This document shows, piece by piece, positions 18,115-26,710 of a stretch of DNA of 64,000 nt. The notes under the pieces are model-generated. The model searched no databases. It had not been told where the DNA came from and saw only the letters and a list, made by a program, of their open reading frames with translations. The position numbers and the translations under genes are program-made. Numbering within the stretch: the stretch's first letter is position 1; each line of letters opens with the position of its first letter. The stretch lies in assembly GCF_900105255.1 (NCBI RefSeq), contig NZ_LT629763.1, positions 1,674,001 to 1,738,000 on the forward strand, in the 5' to 3' direction. Origin of the DNA: Halopseudomonas sabulinigri (lineage in GTDB: Bacteria > Pseudomonadota > Gammaproteobacteria > Pseudomonadales > Pseudomonadaceae).

Positions 18115-20064
18115 TCACTCACTTTCCTCGCGACTCAACACATTGGCTTTCAATGCCTCCACCAGCCGAGGAACAACCATGGTAGCCCCCCACTTACTCA
18201 GGTGGTTCGTGTCACGGTACAAAGGGCGACCGGCAAACTCTACATTGCAGTGCTCGGCGTCACACAAGGCGTCGGCAAGATTGATTCGTTGGAGCGCGTA
18301 CTGCTCGGCTAAGGAGTCGAACACCCTCTGCGACTGCTCCATTCTCACCTCATATTGCTCCCGCAGAGGACGGACGTCGAGCTCCCGTCCATACCAGGCG
18401 ACCCTGGCCAACGTTTGCGGCACACTGTAGTCAATCAGCGGCACTTGCTCGACCAATGCCACGCTTCGGCGAGTCTCGCTCAAATAGCTCACAGTACGTA
18501 CCAAACCGCTTGAAAAGCTGGTTTCATCGGGGTCAGATCCAGCGTCGCTCGCAAAATAGCTTGACCAGACCCCAACCAGAACAACCTGTTTTACCTCCGG
18601 GTGACGCTCCAGGTAGCGCACCACCCCTTCGTTAAAACCACCGCAAGAGACCTTGGACGAGCGATACTCACGACTACCCAACGCCGGAGGACATTCAGAG
18701 CGCGCAAGAAACCGCCCGGACAACCCTAGCTTTTTCGCCGCCAAGTCATAGCCATGAGCAAGAGAAAGTGCATGGGAGTCTCCCCAGAGAAGAAAGTCGG
18801 TGTCGCCCTCATCACCCAGCACACAGAGATTGCGCTCGTTATCAACATCATCCACGGAAAGCCCGAAGCATGGCCGCCGAAAAGGAATACTCTCTTCTTC
18901 GACTGCTGATATCTCAGCTACCGCGTCAGGCAACCGAAAAGCCGCGCCCTTGCTAATCGTTCCGGGCAAGGAAATTAAGATAAGCGCACCTGCGACCCAA
19001 CCCGTCCGCCGAAAAAACCGTCTACGCTCACCAAGCTCACCTGCTCGACGGAAAGGCGACTCTACATAGCGCCAAGAAAGCCATCCGAGCAGACAGGCCA
19101 GAATAAACAGGCCCAGCTTTTCAACTGCTCCCAGCGGCTCTATCTGGTAGTAGCCGGCAAAGACAAAAAGCGGCCAATGCCAAAGGTAAAGTGAGTAGGA
19201 GATAAGCCCAAGGAAGACTAGGGCTTTAACTCCTAGCAGGCGGCCAACCAGCGTGCTACCAGAGGCACCGGCATGAATTATCAGGGCAGCCCCCAACACC
19301 GCTGGCACGGCAGACAATCCCGGGAATGCCGTTTGCTTGTCCAACAAAAAGACGCTGCCAGCAATAAGCCCTAACCCGAAAAAAGCGCAACTTTCACGCA
19401 GCCACCGCCCCGCTATAGGACGCACCGCTCCAGTCGCCAGCAACGCACCAGCCAGCAGCTCCCAGGCACGCAGGTGAACCAGATAAAAAGCACTTTCCGG
19501 TACGGAGGAAAGTGCTTTTTGCGCCGCCAGCAACGACAGCGCTGCCAACCCGAATAGCGCCAGGTTTACCCGCTTGGGGCAACGCTTAACAAGCAACAGC
19601 AACAGCGGCGGAAAAAGCAGATAAAACTGTTCCTCTACCGACAATGACCAGGTGTGTAACAGCGGGATATTGGCGACAGCATCGTTGAAGTAATCGGTCT
19701 TGTTCCAAAAGTGGATATTGGCCAGAAACAGGACCGATAGCCCTTGCGCTTCGCTGAACAGCTTGTAGTCCTCAGGCAAAAGCACAAACCAGGCGACCGC
19801 ACCGGTAACGAGCAACATGACCGCCAACGCGGGAAACAAACGCCGAATCCGGCGCTCATAGAACCTGGCGTAACTGAACGTACCGGCCTGCTGCTCACGG
19901 TAGACAATACTGGTGATCAGAAAGCCCGAAATAACGAAGAAAACATCCACGCCGACGAAACCGCCGGAGAAAGGCGCCACGCCGAGATGAAACAGCACCA
20001 CGGGTAATACCGCGATGGCTCGTAGCCCATCAATGTCACGTCGATAACCGAGCAGCGAATTCAA
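18115..20064 (-). CDS. Acyltransferase 3 / SGNH-domain surface polysaccharide O-acyltransferase (OafA-like)
   Basis: A 649-residue inner-membrane O-acetyltransferase. The acyltransferase-3 domain (about 7-340, around ten helices) opens with YRRDIDGLRAIAVLPVVLFHLG, with the conserved His near 26 and the FFVISGFLIT motif. The C-terminal SGNH-like domain (about 400-645) has GDSH at 428-431 and the Asp/His pair in DTNHLS (618 and 621), so both halves look active. The start is a TTG at 20064 whose bases overlap the stop of the carbamoyltransferase (TTGA); AAAGGAG lies 9 bases upstream and the domain begins too early for a later start. It probably acetylates core or surface sugars in the periplasm. 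Confidence 0.88.
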   Translation of the reverse strand: MNSLLGYRRDIDGLRAIAVLPVVLFHLGVAPFSGGFVGVDVFFVISGFLITSIVYREQQAGTFSYARFYERRIRRLFPALAVMLLVTGAVAWFVLLPEDYKLFSEAQGLSVLFLANIHFWNKTDYFNDAVANIPLLHTWSLSVEEQFYLLFPPLLLLLVKRCPKRVNLALFGLAALSLLAAQKALSSVPESAFYLVHLRAWELLAGALLATGAVRPIAGRWLRESCAFFGLGLIAGSVFLLDKQTAFPGLSAVPAVLGAALIIHAGASGSTLVGRLLGVKALVFLGLISYSLYLWHWPLFVFAGYYQIEPLGAVEKLGLFILACLLGWLSWRYVESPFRRAGELGERRRFFRRTGWVAGALILISLPGTISKGAAFRLPDAVAEISAVEEESIPFRRPCFGLSVDDVDNERNLCVLGDEGDTDFLLWGDSHALSLAHGYDLAAKKLGLSGRFLARSECPPALGSREYRSSKVSCGGFNEGVVRYLERHPEVKQVVLVGVWSSYFASDAGSDPDETSFSSGLVRTVSYLSETRRSVALVEQVPLIDYSVPQTLARVAWYGRELDVRPLREQYEVRMEQSQRVFDSLAEQYALQRINLADALCDAEHCNVEFAGRPLYRDTNHLSKWGATMVVPRLVEALKANVLSREESE

Positions 20065-21806
20065 TCCGGCGAACTCCTTTTGACCACCAAAATATCTTCC
20101 ATAATCAAAAACTGCAGATCCGAGCCAAAGAACATATCAAGCGCGTCCTTCGGTGAGCACACCATGGGCTCACCACGACGGTTGAGCGAGGTATTGAGCA
20201 CTACACCATTACCGGTCATGGCTTCCAACTCCTTCATCAGGTCGTAATAACGCGGGTTGTACTCGCGCTTCAGCACCTGTGCGCGCGCCGTGCCATCCTC
20301 GTGCACCACTTCATGAACCCGCCGTTTCCATTCATCGTTGACGTCAAAGGTAAAGGTCATGAAGGGCGATGGGTGGTCAACACTCAGCATCTTCTCCGCC
20401 ACCGTATCAAGCATGGACGGGCAGAATGGACGCCAGCGCTCGCGGAACTTGATCTGCTCATTGATGCGATCTGCCACGCCCTTGACGCTGGGGCAGCCGA
20501 TGATGGAGCGGCCGCCCAGCGCGCGGGGACCAAATTCCATGCGCCCCTGGAACCAGGCAACCGGATTGCCCTCGACCAGCACCTTGGCAATTTCCTGCGG
20601 CACATCGTCGATCTTTTCCCATTCGGGCTTGTTCGGGTGGCGCACACAGGCGGCAATGATGTCTTCGTTGCTGTAGGCCGGCCCGAGGTAGACGTGTTCC
20701 ATCTTCTCGACCGGGACGCCGTTCTGCACCGAGATATAGGACGCCGCTCCCACTGCCGTGCCGGCATCACCTGAAGCCGGCTGCACAAACAGCTCCTTGA
20801 CCTCGGGCCGCGCAATGATTCGCTGGTTGAGTTTGACGTTGAGCGCGCAGCCACCGGCAAACGCAAGGCGACCGGTTTCGCGCAGAATGTCGCCCAGATA
20901 GTAGTCCATCATTTCCAGCGCGAGCTTTTCAAACAGCGCCTGCATGCTGGCGGCGTAGTGCACGTAGGGGTCATCGGCGATATCGCCTTCGCGTTTGGGT
21001 CCCAGCCATTCGATCAGCTTGGGCGAGAAGTAATAGCCCTTGCCTTTATCCTTGTAACGGCGGAAACCGATCACGTTGGCGTAATCGGTATTGATGATCA
21101 GTTCACCCTTCTCGAATTTGGCCAGCCGTGAGAAGTCGTATTTGGCGGCGTCGCCATATGGCGCCATGCCCATGACCTTGAATTCGCCATCGAGCATCTC
21201 AAAACCCAGGTATTCGGTCAGTGCACCATACAGACCACCGAGCGAATCCGGATCATAGAACTCCTTGATCTTGTGGATCTTGCCGTTCTCGCCGTAGCCA
21301 AAGAAAGTGGTTGCATACTCACCCTTGCCATCGATGCCCATGATCGCGGTCTTCTCGGTGAATCCGGAGCAGTGATAGGCACTCGAAGCGTGGGCCAGGT
21401 GATGCTCCACCGGCTCCAGACGAACCTTTTTCGCATCAAATCCCAGCTGCTCCAGGCACCATAGAATTTTTTTGCGGTACCGCTTGAAGCGGCGATTGCC
21501 AGTCAGGAGAGCGTCCAGTGAACGGTCCGGCGCGTACCAGTAACGCTTGGCGTAATGCCAGCGCGCCTTGCTGCCGAACAGGCTTATGGGCGCGAAGGGG
21601 ATGGTGACTATATCCACTTGCGCAGGCGTGATGCCCGCCTGCTCCAGGCAGAACTTGGCGGACTCGTAGGGCATGCGATTCTTTGCATGCTTGTCACGCA
21701 CAAAGCGCTCTTCCTCTACCGCTGCGATGAGTTTTCCGTCAATGTACAGCGCTGCAGACGGGTCGTGGCTCAGGGCGCCTGAAAGGCCAAGTATCGTCAG
21801 TCCCAC
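20061..21806 (-). CDS. wapO: LPS core carbamoyltransferase (WapO-like)
   Basis: A 581-residue carbamoyltransferase of the NodU/CmcH family. In P. aeruginosa the gene at this place (PA5005) carbamoylates heptose II of the LPS inner core. The N-terminal Kae1-like domain has ILGLSGALSHDPSAALY and the metal-binding HHLAHASSAYH. The C-terminal domain has RMEFGPRALGGRSI, typical of carbamoyl-phosphate use. The start is GTG 21806 with AGGA 5 bases upstream. Its stop overlaps the TTG start of the acyltransferase, so the two are translated together. It follows the double-kinase gene by 18 bases. Confidence 0.9.
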   Translation of the reverse strand: MGLTILGLSGALSHDPSAALYIDGKLIAAVEEERFVRDKHAKNRMPYESAKFCLEQAGITPAQVDIVTIPFAPISLFGSKARWHYAKRYWYAPDRSLDALLTGNRRFKRYRKKILWCLEQLGFDAKKVRLEPVEHHLAHASSAYHCSGFTEKTAIMGIDGKGEYATTFFGYGENGKIHKIKEFYDPDSLGGLYGALTEYLGFEMLDGEFKVMGMAPYGDAAKYDFSRLAKFEKGELIINTDYANVIGFRRYKDKGKGYYFSPKLIEWLGPKREGDIADDPYVHYAASMQALFEKLALEMMDYYLGDILRETGRLAFAGGCALNVKLNQRIIARPEVKELFVQPASGDAGTAVGAASYISVQNGVPVEKMEHVYLGPAYSNEDIIAACVRHPNKPEWEKIDDVPQEIAKVLVEGNPVAWFQGRMEFGPRALGGRSIIGCPSVKGVADRINEQIKFRERWRPFCPSMLDTVAEKMLSVDHPSPFMTFTFDVNDEWKRRVHEVVHEDGTARAQVLKREYNPRYYDLMKELEAMTGNGVVLNTSLNRRGEPMVCSPKDALDMFFGSDLQFLIMEDILVVKRSSPD

Positions 21807-21824
21807 GGTATTCCTCTTGTTTAT

Positions 21825-23264
21825 CTAATCAGTTTTCGCTGCGACAACCGGCAGGTGTTGTTCCAACCAGTTCGCAAGCGGGCTGCCCTGCGGCCAGTTA
21901 CGGATAAAACGGGCACGGTCCCTGGCCCAGGCCTGTTGCCATTGGCTTGGGCTCTGGTGCTGCTGCATAGCATCGAGATCAATCAGCAGCACCTCGCCGT
22001 CCAGCCACAGCAGGTTGGTAGCTTTACAGTCGCCATGGCTGATACGCGCAGCCACCAGCTGTTGAAAAACCTTGAGCAAGGCAGGGCCCGTTGTTTCGTC
22101 AGGCTCCATCTCACCACTTTCACCCAGGACGCTGAACAGATGATCGCCTGCGCAGTATTCGTTAATCAGCCAGGCCTCACGGCGCAAAGGGCCAAAACGT
22201 CGCTCGATCATTGCCAGGGGCGCCGGAGTAGCGACACCCAGGAACGCCAGGCGATGCGCCGCCTGCCACGAGTGCCAAGCCCGACTGGGACGCCAAAAGC
22301 GTTTCAGCCAATGCATCAACCCTTTGATATTGTAGCGTTTGATGACGACTGAGCCGTCCCCCAGCGCAACCTTGGCGACCGTGCTACTACCACCGTCCTT
22401 GAGCAGCGGCTGCGCGCCGAAGTAGCTATCCGGGTCACCGAGCAAGCCGCGCATGCGCTCGCTCTCTGAGCGCACCACAGCGGTAAAGCATTGCCAGCTG
22501 CGCTGTACGGAAAACAGGGTGCAATCGCGCAGCGACTTGCCAAGGTAGTCGTCCTGACGCTGCCTGCGCACGCGCGCAATGGAGGCTGCCAGTTTATCGG
22601 GATTCAACGCCAGCGGGTTATGCTGCAGATAAGTGATCAACAAAAGCTCGGTAAACGCATCCCACTCGGGCTTCAGCTGCGCAAAGAAGATCGCCAGATT
22701 TTGCTGCGCCTGCTCTGCGGTCAGTGGCCGGCCGGGTGACAATGCCTCAACGGCATCACCATCGATAACAAATAGCTGTTCGCTCTGCAGCAAGAAGTTA
22801 CCAAGGTGCAGATCGGTTTGCGCCAGCCCCTTGCTGTGCAGCTCGGCAATGACCGCCAAGGCCTTGCCCAGCAGCCCCATTGCCTCAGCCTGGCCCGGCT
22901 CACGACCAGGCAGGGCTTCCCATGCCTGCTGCAACGTTTGTGCAGCGGACAAGAACTCGGTTATCAGGTAGCGGCCGCTACCTTCAACTTCGCCCTCGGC
23001 CAGCAGCTTGGGGGTGGCCACGCCCTGCTGCGCCAGTGCGCTAAGACCCAAGCGCTCACGCGCGCAATGACGGTCTGCACCAGCGCCGATAAACAGCTTG
23101 AGCAGCACCGGTGTATCATCCTGCATCGCCCGCGCCACCAACCGCTTGCCGGGCAATACCCGCAGCCACTGATCCACCGTTACTGAGCCACCGCCGCTCA
23201 GCGGAATTCGCATCGGTAGGGCCGGCGCGCGACCCGCCTCTTGCAGCTGGGCGGTCAGCGTCAT
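21825..23264 (-). CDS. Tandem-kinase LPS core protein (PA5006-like, two InaA/WaaP-type domains)
   Basis: A 479-residue protein made of two kinase-fold halves. The N-terminal half (about 30-230) has catalytic loop LAQTDLHLGNFLL and metal-binding LFVIDGD. The C-terminal half (about 290-470) has ARISHGDCKATNLLW and VLLIDLDAM. Both keep the catalytic and metal Asp residues, so both could be active. It lies between the wapQ-like gene and wapO, as PA5006 does in PAO1. A role in phosphorylating inner-core heptoses is the usual suggestion; I know of no proven substrate. The ATG overlaps the upstream stop by 4 bases. Confidence 0.85.
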   Translation of the reverse strand: MTLTAQLQEAGRAPALPMRIPLSGGGSVTVDQWLRVLPGKRLVARAMQDDTPVLLKLFIGAGADRHCARERLGLSALAQQGVATPKLLAEGEVEGSGRYLITEFLSAAQTLQQAWEALPGREPGQAEAMGLLGKALAVIAELHSKGLAQTDLHLGNFLLQSEQLFVIDGDAVEALSPGRPLTAEQAQQNLAIFFAQLKPEWDAFTELLLITYLQHNPLALNPDKLAASIARVRRQRQDDYLGKSLRDCTLFSVQRSWQCFTAVVRSESERMRGLLGDPDSYFGAQPLLKDGGSSTVAKVALGDGSVVIKRYNIKGLMHWLKRFWRPSRAWHSWQAAHRLAFLGVATPAPLAMIERRFGPLRREAWLINEYCAGDHLFSVLGESGEMEPDETTGPALLKVFQQLVAARISHGDCKATNLLWLDGEVLLIDLDAMQQHQSPSQWQQAWARDRARFIRNWPQGSPLANWLEQHLPVVAAKTD

Positions 23265-24037
23265 CGCTTGGCTTCCTTGCCGGCCTGGCGCGCCAATAGC
23301 TGTCGTACCAATGCCTTGCTCTGTGCATTCATACGCTGCTGCCCACAGTAGGCCAGCAAAAAGCGCAGCCGCTGGGTTCGTGTCGGCGCCGCACTGCGCC
23401 GGCTCAAGGTTTCCAGGTCGCGGATAAAGTCGCGCTGCCCGAACCAGGCACTGCGTGTCTTTTCCAGGTCGATCAGACGCGCGCCAGCACCGTCACCGTG
23501 CAACTTGAGAAAAATGTGTTTGGGGTACAGGCAATTATGGATAACACCAGCATTGTGCAACGCTCTGACCAGCGCTCCTGCAGCTTGCGCCAGGGTGCGT
23601 ATCTCGGCAGGTGCCAGACTAGGCCAACGTTCAAACCACTCATCCAGCGGTGCGTATTCATCCAACGCGCGGGTCAGCAATACCGCTTGCTGCCGGCCAT
23701 CGACCGTACGCCGAGCAAAGAAAGCGGCCTCCAACGCGGGTATACCCAGCTTTGCATACTGCTGAACCGCACGAAACTCGCGGGCAAAGGTCGGCTCGCC
23801 AAAAGGCGCCCGTAGTGTACGCGTGCAATGGTTGTCCTGCCGCTTGAGGTAAAAACATTGCAGGTCGCCGTTTCCATCCTCGAGTTCCAGCCGGTGCACG
23901 CTACTCCAGCCGCCACGGCCGGTATTCGGCGCGTCGACCGCATCCAGCTCAAGCGCCCATAATGCGGCAAAACTGTTGACGCCATGACGCGCAAGCACCT
24001 CGTGCGCGTTCACTGCCACGAAGGGCAAACTACTCAT
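23261..24037 (-). CDS. wapQ: InaA-type LPS kinase-like protein WapQ
   Basis: A 258-residue kinase-fold protein of the lipopolysaccharide kinase InaA family, in the place of wapQ (PA5007). The probable ATP lysine is in LQCFYLKRQDN. The catalytic loop reads GVIHNCLYPKHIFLK: the usual catalytic Asp after His-Xaa is replaced by Cys, as is typical for this subfamily, while ARLIDLEKT keeps the metal-binding Asp. Start and stop overlap neighbours by 4 bases on each side. Predicted to help phosphorylate the inner-core heptoses together with WaaP and WapP. Confidence 0.88.
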   Translation of the reverse strand: MSSLPFVAVNAHEVLARHGVNSFAALWALELDAVDAPNTGRGGWSSVHRLELEDGNGDLQCFYLKRQDNHCTRTLRAPFGEPTFAREFRAVQQYAKLGIPALEAAFFARRTVDGRQQAVLLTRALDEYAPLDEWFERWPSLAPAEIRTLAQAAGALVRALHNAGVIHNCLYPKHIFLKLHGDGAGARLIDLEKTRSAWFGQRDFIRDLETLSRRSAAPTRTQRLRFLLAYCGQQRMNAQSKALVRQLLARQAGKEAKR

Positions 24038-24780
24038 TCTCTACCCTCAAAAAAGGACACGATGGACGCAATGCGTTTTTTGTCCTGCGACGTTAACCCC
24101 GAGCGCCCCAGGTAGGTTTTATAGAACCTCAGCCGCTGCGCGCGACTGAGCTTTTGCTTGGCCAGTTTGTCCAGGCACGCTAGATCCTTGGTAATGCGGT
24201 ACTGCAGCATAGGTCCACGCCAGAAGGTGCCGGCCGGACAGTCGATAAAATACACTTTGGCCAGAGCGCGCTCGTCGACCAGAATGTTGCGCCACTTCAA
24301 GTCGTTATGGGTGAAGCCCTGATCATGCATCATGCGGGTAGCCCAGGCTACCTGCCTGGCAACATGTTTAACCCATGCGCCATCACTGAGGCGAGAATCA
24401 TCCTGCCTGGCCAGACTGGCCAGATCACGGGTCGCACGCAACTCTTCTGTAATCAGCGCGCCTCGCACGAAGGCACCGCCATGCCGCTCTGAACCAAAGG
24501 CAACCACCGGCGCGGTAGGAATACCCCACGCTTGAAACCGCAGCAGATTTTCCCATTCAGCCTGAATTCGCGAGCGGCCAATATACCGGCGTAGATTCTT
24601 CCCAGCGCCGGTATAACGCTTGACGTAATAGAAGCGATCACGCACCCACACCTTGTGCACGCTGCTGATCGGGTCGCTGGTGATCTGCTCCCCTTGCAGT
24701 GCGAACACCGAGTCCATATCGGCAAATAGCCGCCCGCTGTCCCCGGTCGCGTATTCGGGGTTGAGTGTCCAGCGTTTCAT
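24034..24780 (-). CDS. wapP: LPS core heptose kinase-like protein WapP
   Basis: A 248-residue kinase-fold protein in the place of wapP (PA5008). It keeps a full catalytic loop (GFTHNDLKWRNILVDE) and a DFG-like VYFIDCPAG. The ATP lysine is probably in FYYVKRYTG. Cytoplasmic, no signal peptide. ATG 24780 overlaps the waaP stop. In P. aeruginosa this gene belongs to the set that phosphorylates the inner-core heptoses, a feature tied to outer-membrane integrity and intrinsic antibiotic resistance. Confidence 0.9.
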   Translation of the reverse strand: MKRWTLNPEYATGDSGRLFADMDSVFALQGEQITSDPISSVHKVWVRDRFYYVKRYTGAGKNLRRYIGRSRIQAEWENLLRFQAWGIPTAPVVAFGSERHGGAFVRGALITEELRATRDLASLARQDDSRLSDGAWVKHVARQVAWATRMMHDQGFTHNDLKWRNILVDERALAKVYFIDCPAGTFWRGPMLQYRITKDLACLDKLAKQKLSRAQRLRFYKTYLGRSGLTSQDKKRIASIVSFFEGRE

Positions 24781-25592
24781 GACTCGGCGCCGGGCGCGTA
24801 CTTGCGCGCAAAGCGCGTCTGGAGTTTCGCGGCCTTGCGCTCGAGCGCGCGCAACAACGGTGCTTCCTGACGCAGAATGTCCCGCAGCGGCAGCGCAAAA
24901 TAAGTCCGCAGAAAGCGCAGTTTGTCGCTGCGGGTAAGGCCAATATTCAATGCGGAGAAATAAAGCCCGGCCAGGTCCTTGTTGCGCCAGCGCAGCGGCA
25001 CCTTGTTGCGGATCTGCGCGCGATGCAGATCAATCAGAGACAGGCTGACCGACTGCGCACTGATCTCCTGATCGGTATGCAGCAGAAAGTGACAGATGTA
25101 GCAATCGCGGTGGTTGACGCCGGCACGGTGCATTTGCCCGGTCATCTGCGCCACGCGCTCGATCAGGGCGCGCTTCAGCGCTGGCTCCGGCGGCTGACTG
25201 AGCCAGTCCATGCTGTAATCTTCCAGGCTGATGGTCGGCGCCAGCTCCTCGGTGATGATGAACGAGTGCTGCGCAGCAGGATTACGGCCGCGCTCACCAA
25301 AGGCCACCGCCGTCATGGTCGGCACGCCGGCCTGCTGCAGCGCTGCGATCGCCTGCCACTCCTGCCCCGCGCCCAGCACGGGCGCTTTCAGCGTGGTCCA
25401 GTTCTTGACGATTTCGCCCCAGCCGACGCCGCGGTGAATTTTTACAAAGTAGCCTTTGCCTGCCACCTCGGTGCGCAAGGTACGACGCGCTTCCAGCTCG
25501 CGGAACACCTCGCCGTCAAGGCGCTCTACCTCAACAAAGGGGTCGCGTCCGGCCCATAGGGTGGCGAAGGGCTCTTTCAGTGCCAAGGTCAC
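24777..25592 (-). CDS. waaP: LPS heptose I kinase WaaP (RfaP)
   Basis: A 271-residue sugar kinase that phosphorylates heptose I of the inner core; the gene is essential in P. aeruginosa. The WaaP signature GVNHRDCYICHFLL with the catalytic Asp is intact, as is LSLIDLHRAQ. The Ala/Lys-rich region KGYFVKIHRGVGWGEIVKNW holds the ATP lysine. The start is GTG 25592, overlapping the waaG stop as GTGA. It sits in the standard waaF-waaC-waaG-waaP order. Confidence 0.96.
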   Translation of the reverse strand: MTLALKEPFATLWAGRDPFVEVERLDGEVFRELEARRTLRTEVAGKGYFVKIHRGVGWGEIVKNWTTLKAPVLGAGQEWQAIAALQQAGVPTMTAVAFGERGRNPAAQHSFIITEELAPTISLEDYSMDWLSQPPEPALKRALIERVAQMTGQMHRAGVNHRDCYICHFLLHTDQEISAQSVSLSLIDLHRAQIRNKVPLRWRNKDLAGLYFSALNIGLTRSDKLRFLRTYFALPLRDILRQEAPLLRALERKAAKLQTRFARKYAPGAES

Positions 25593-26710
25593 GCAGCCGC
25601 TCCCAAAATGACGTCGGCTGCCCTCTCCGGCAGGCTGTACAGATCAGCCTGGTCGGCGAAACGCAGGGCGTTGGTTTTCCAGTCTTGGCGCAGCTGCGGG
25701 TTATTCAGCATGTCGGCGAGCATCTTGTTCAGTGTGGTCTGCGTGAAAGGTGACGGTACCACCAGGCCGCAGTCGGCCTCTTCAATGTAGTGCGCATAGC
25801 CGCAGACATCGGTCACCAGCACCGGCAGACCGGCCACCAGCGCTTCAAGCAACACGGTGCCGGTATTTTCATTGTAGGCCGGGTGAATGAGCAGATCAGC
25901 CCCCAGCAGGAAGCGCGGCACATCACTGCGGCCCTTGAGAAACTGGACCCGTTCGGCCACACCAAGCGAGCGTGCCAGACGCTGAAAGCTGCCCGCATCA
26001 TCCTGACCAACCACCATCAGGCGCGTACGGCTGCGCATATCAGCGGGCAGCGCGGCCAGCGCGCGAATCGAGCGATCCAACCCTTTGGTAATGAAGCCGG
26101 AGCCAATCTGTACCAATAGCAATTCGTCGTCAGCCACCTTGAATTCCTGACGAAAGGCGGCGCGCACTTCAGCGGCGTTGGCCGGCGCGCGGCGGTCCGG
26201 CGAGATGCCCGGCGGCAGCATATGAAAACGATCCAGCGGGGTGCGGTAATGCTTGGTAAACAACGGCAGCTGTACGTCGGAGATCATCAGAATGTCGGTG
26301 CCCACCGCCGGCGAGAAGACCGCGCGTTCATACTCGGCAAAATGCCGGTAGCGGCTGAAATGGCGATATAGCGGATTGCGCAGGGTCTGGGCCTTGTCTT
26401 CAAAACAGGGATCGGCAGCGTAATACACATCCAGCCCTGGCATCTTGTTGAAACCAACCAGACGATCCACCGGGCGCTTGGCCAAGTCAGCCTGCACCCA
26501 GGCGGTAAAGCGTTCGTTGCGCTTGTGATTGCTCAGCGCCTTGACCGGGGCAACTATCACCTCGAATCCCGGCGGAACCTCACCTTCCCAGATCATGGTG
26601 TAAACACGGATGGCGTGCCCGCGAGCCTGGCACACCTGGGCAATACGCATGAAGTCACGCTGCAACCCGCCAAACGGAAAGTACTTGTACAGCACAAAGG
26701 CCAGTTGCAT
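25589..26710 (-). CDS. waaG: LPS core glycosyltransferase I WaaG (GT4)
   Basis: A 373-residue GT-B, GT4-family transferase. In P. aeruginosa it adds the first hexosamine of the outer core to heptose II; in enterics it adds glucose. The N-terminal acceptor-side motif KYFPFGGLQRDF and the C-terminal nucleotide-sugar motif HPAYNENTGTVLLEALVAGLPV (with the E-x7-E pair) are clear. A C-terminal Ala-rich tail closes it. The ATG overlaps the waaC stop by one base (TGATG). Confidence 0.95.
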   Translation of the reverse strand: MQLAFVLYKYFPFGGLQRDFMRIAQVCQARGHAIRVYTMIWEGEVPPGFEVIVAPVKALSNHKRNERFTAWVQADLAKRPVDRLVGFNKMPGLDVYYAADPCFEDKAQTLRNPLYRHFSRYRHFAEYERAVFSPAVGTDILMISDVQLPLFTKHYRTPLDRFHMLPPGISPDRRAPANAAEVRAAFRQEFKVADDELLLVQIGSGFITKGLDRSIRALAALPADMRSRTRLMVVGQDDAGSFQRLARSLGVAERVQFLKGRSDVPRFLLGADLLIHPAYNENTGTVLLEALVAGLPVLVTDVCGYAHYIEEADCGLVVPSPFTQTTLNKMLADMLNNPQLRQDWKTNALRFADQADLYSLPERAADVILGAAA

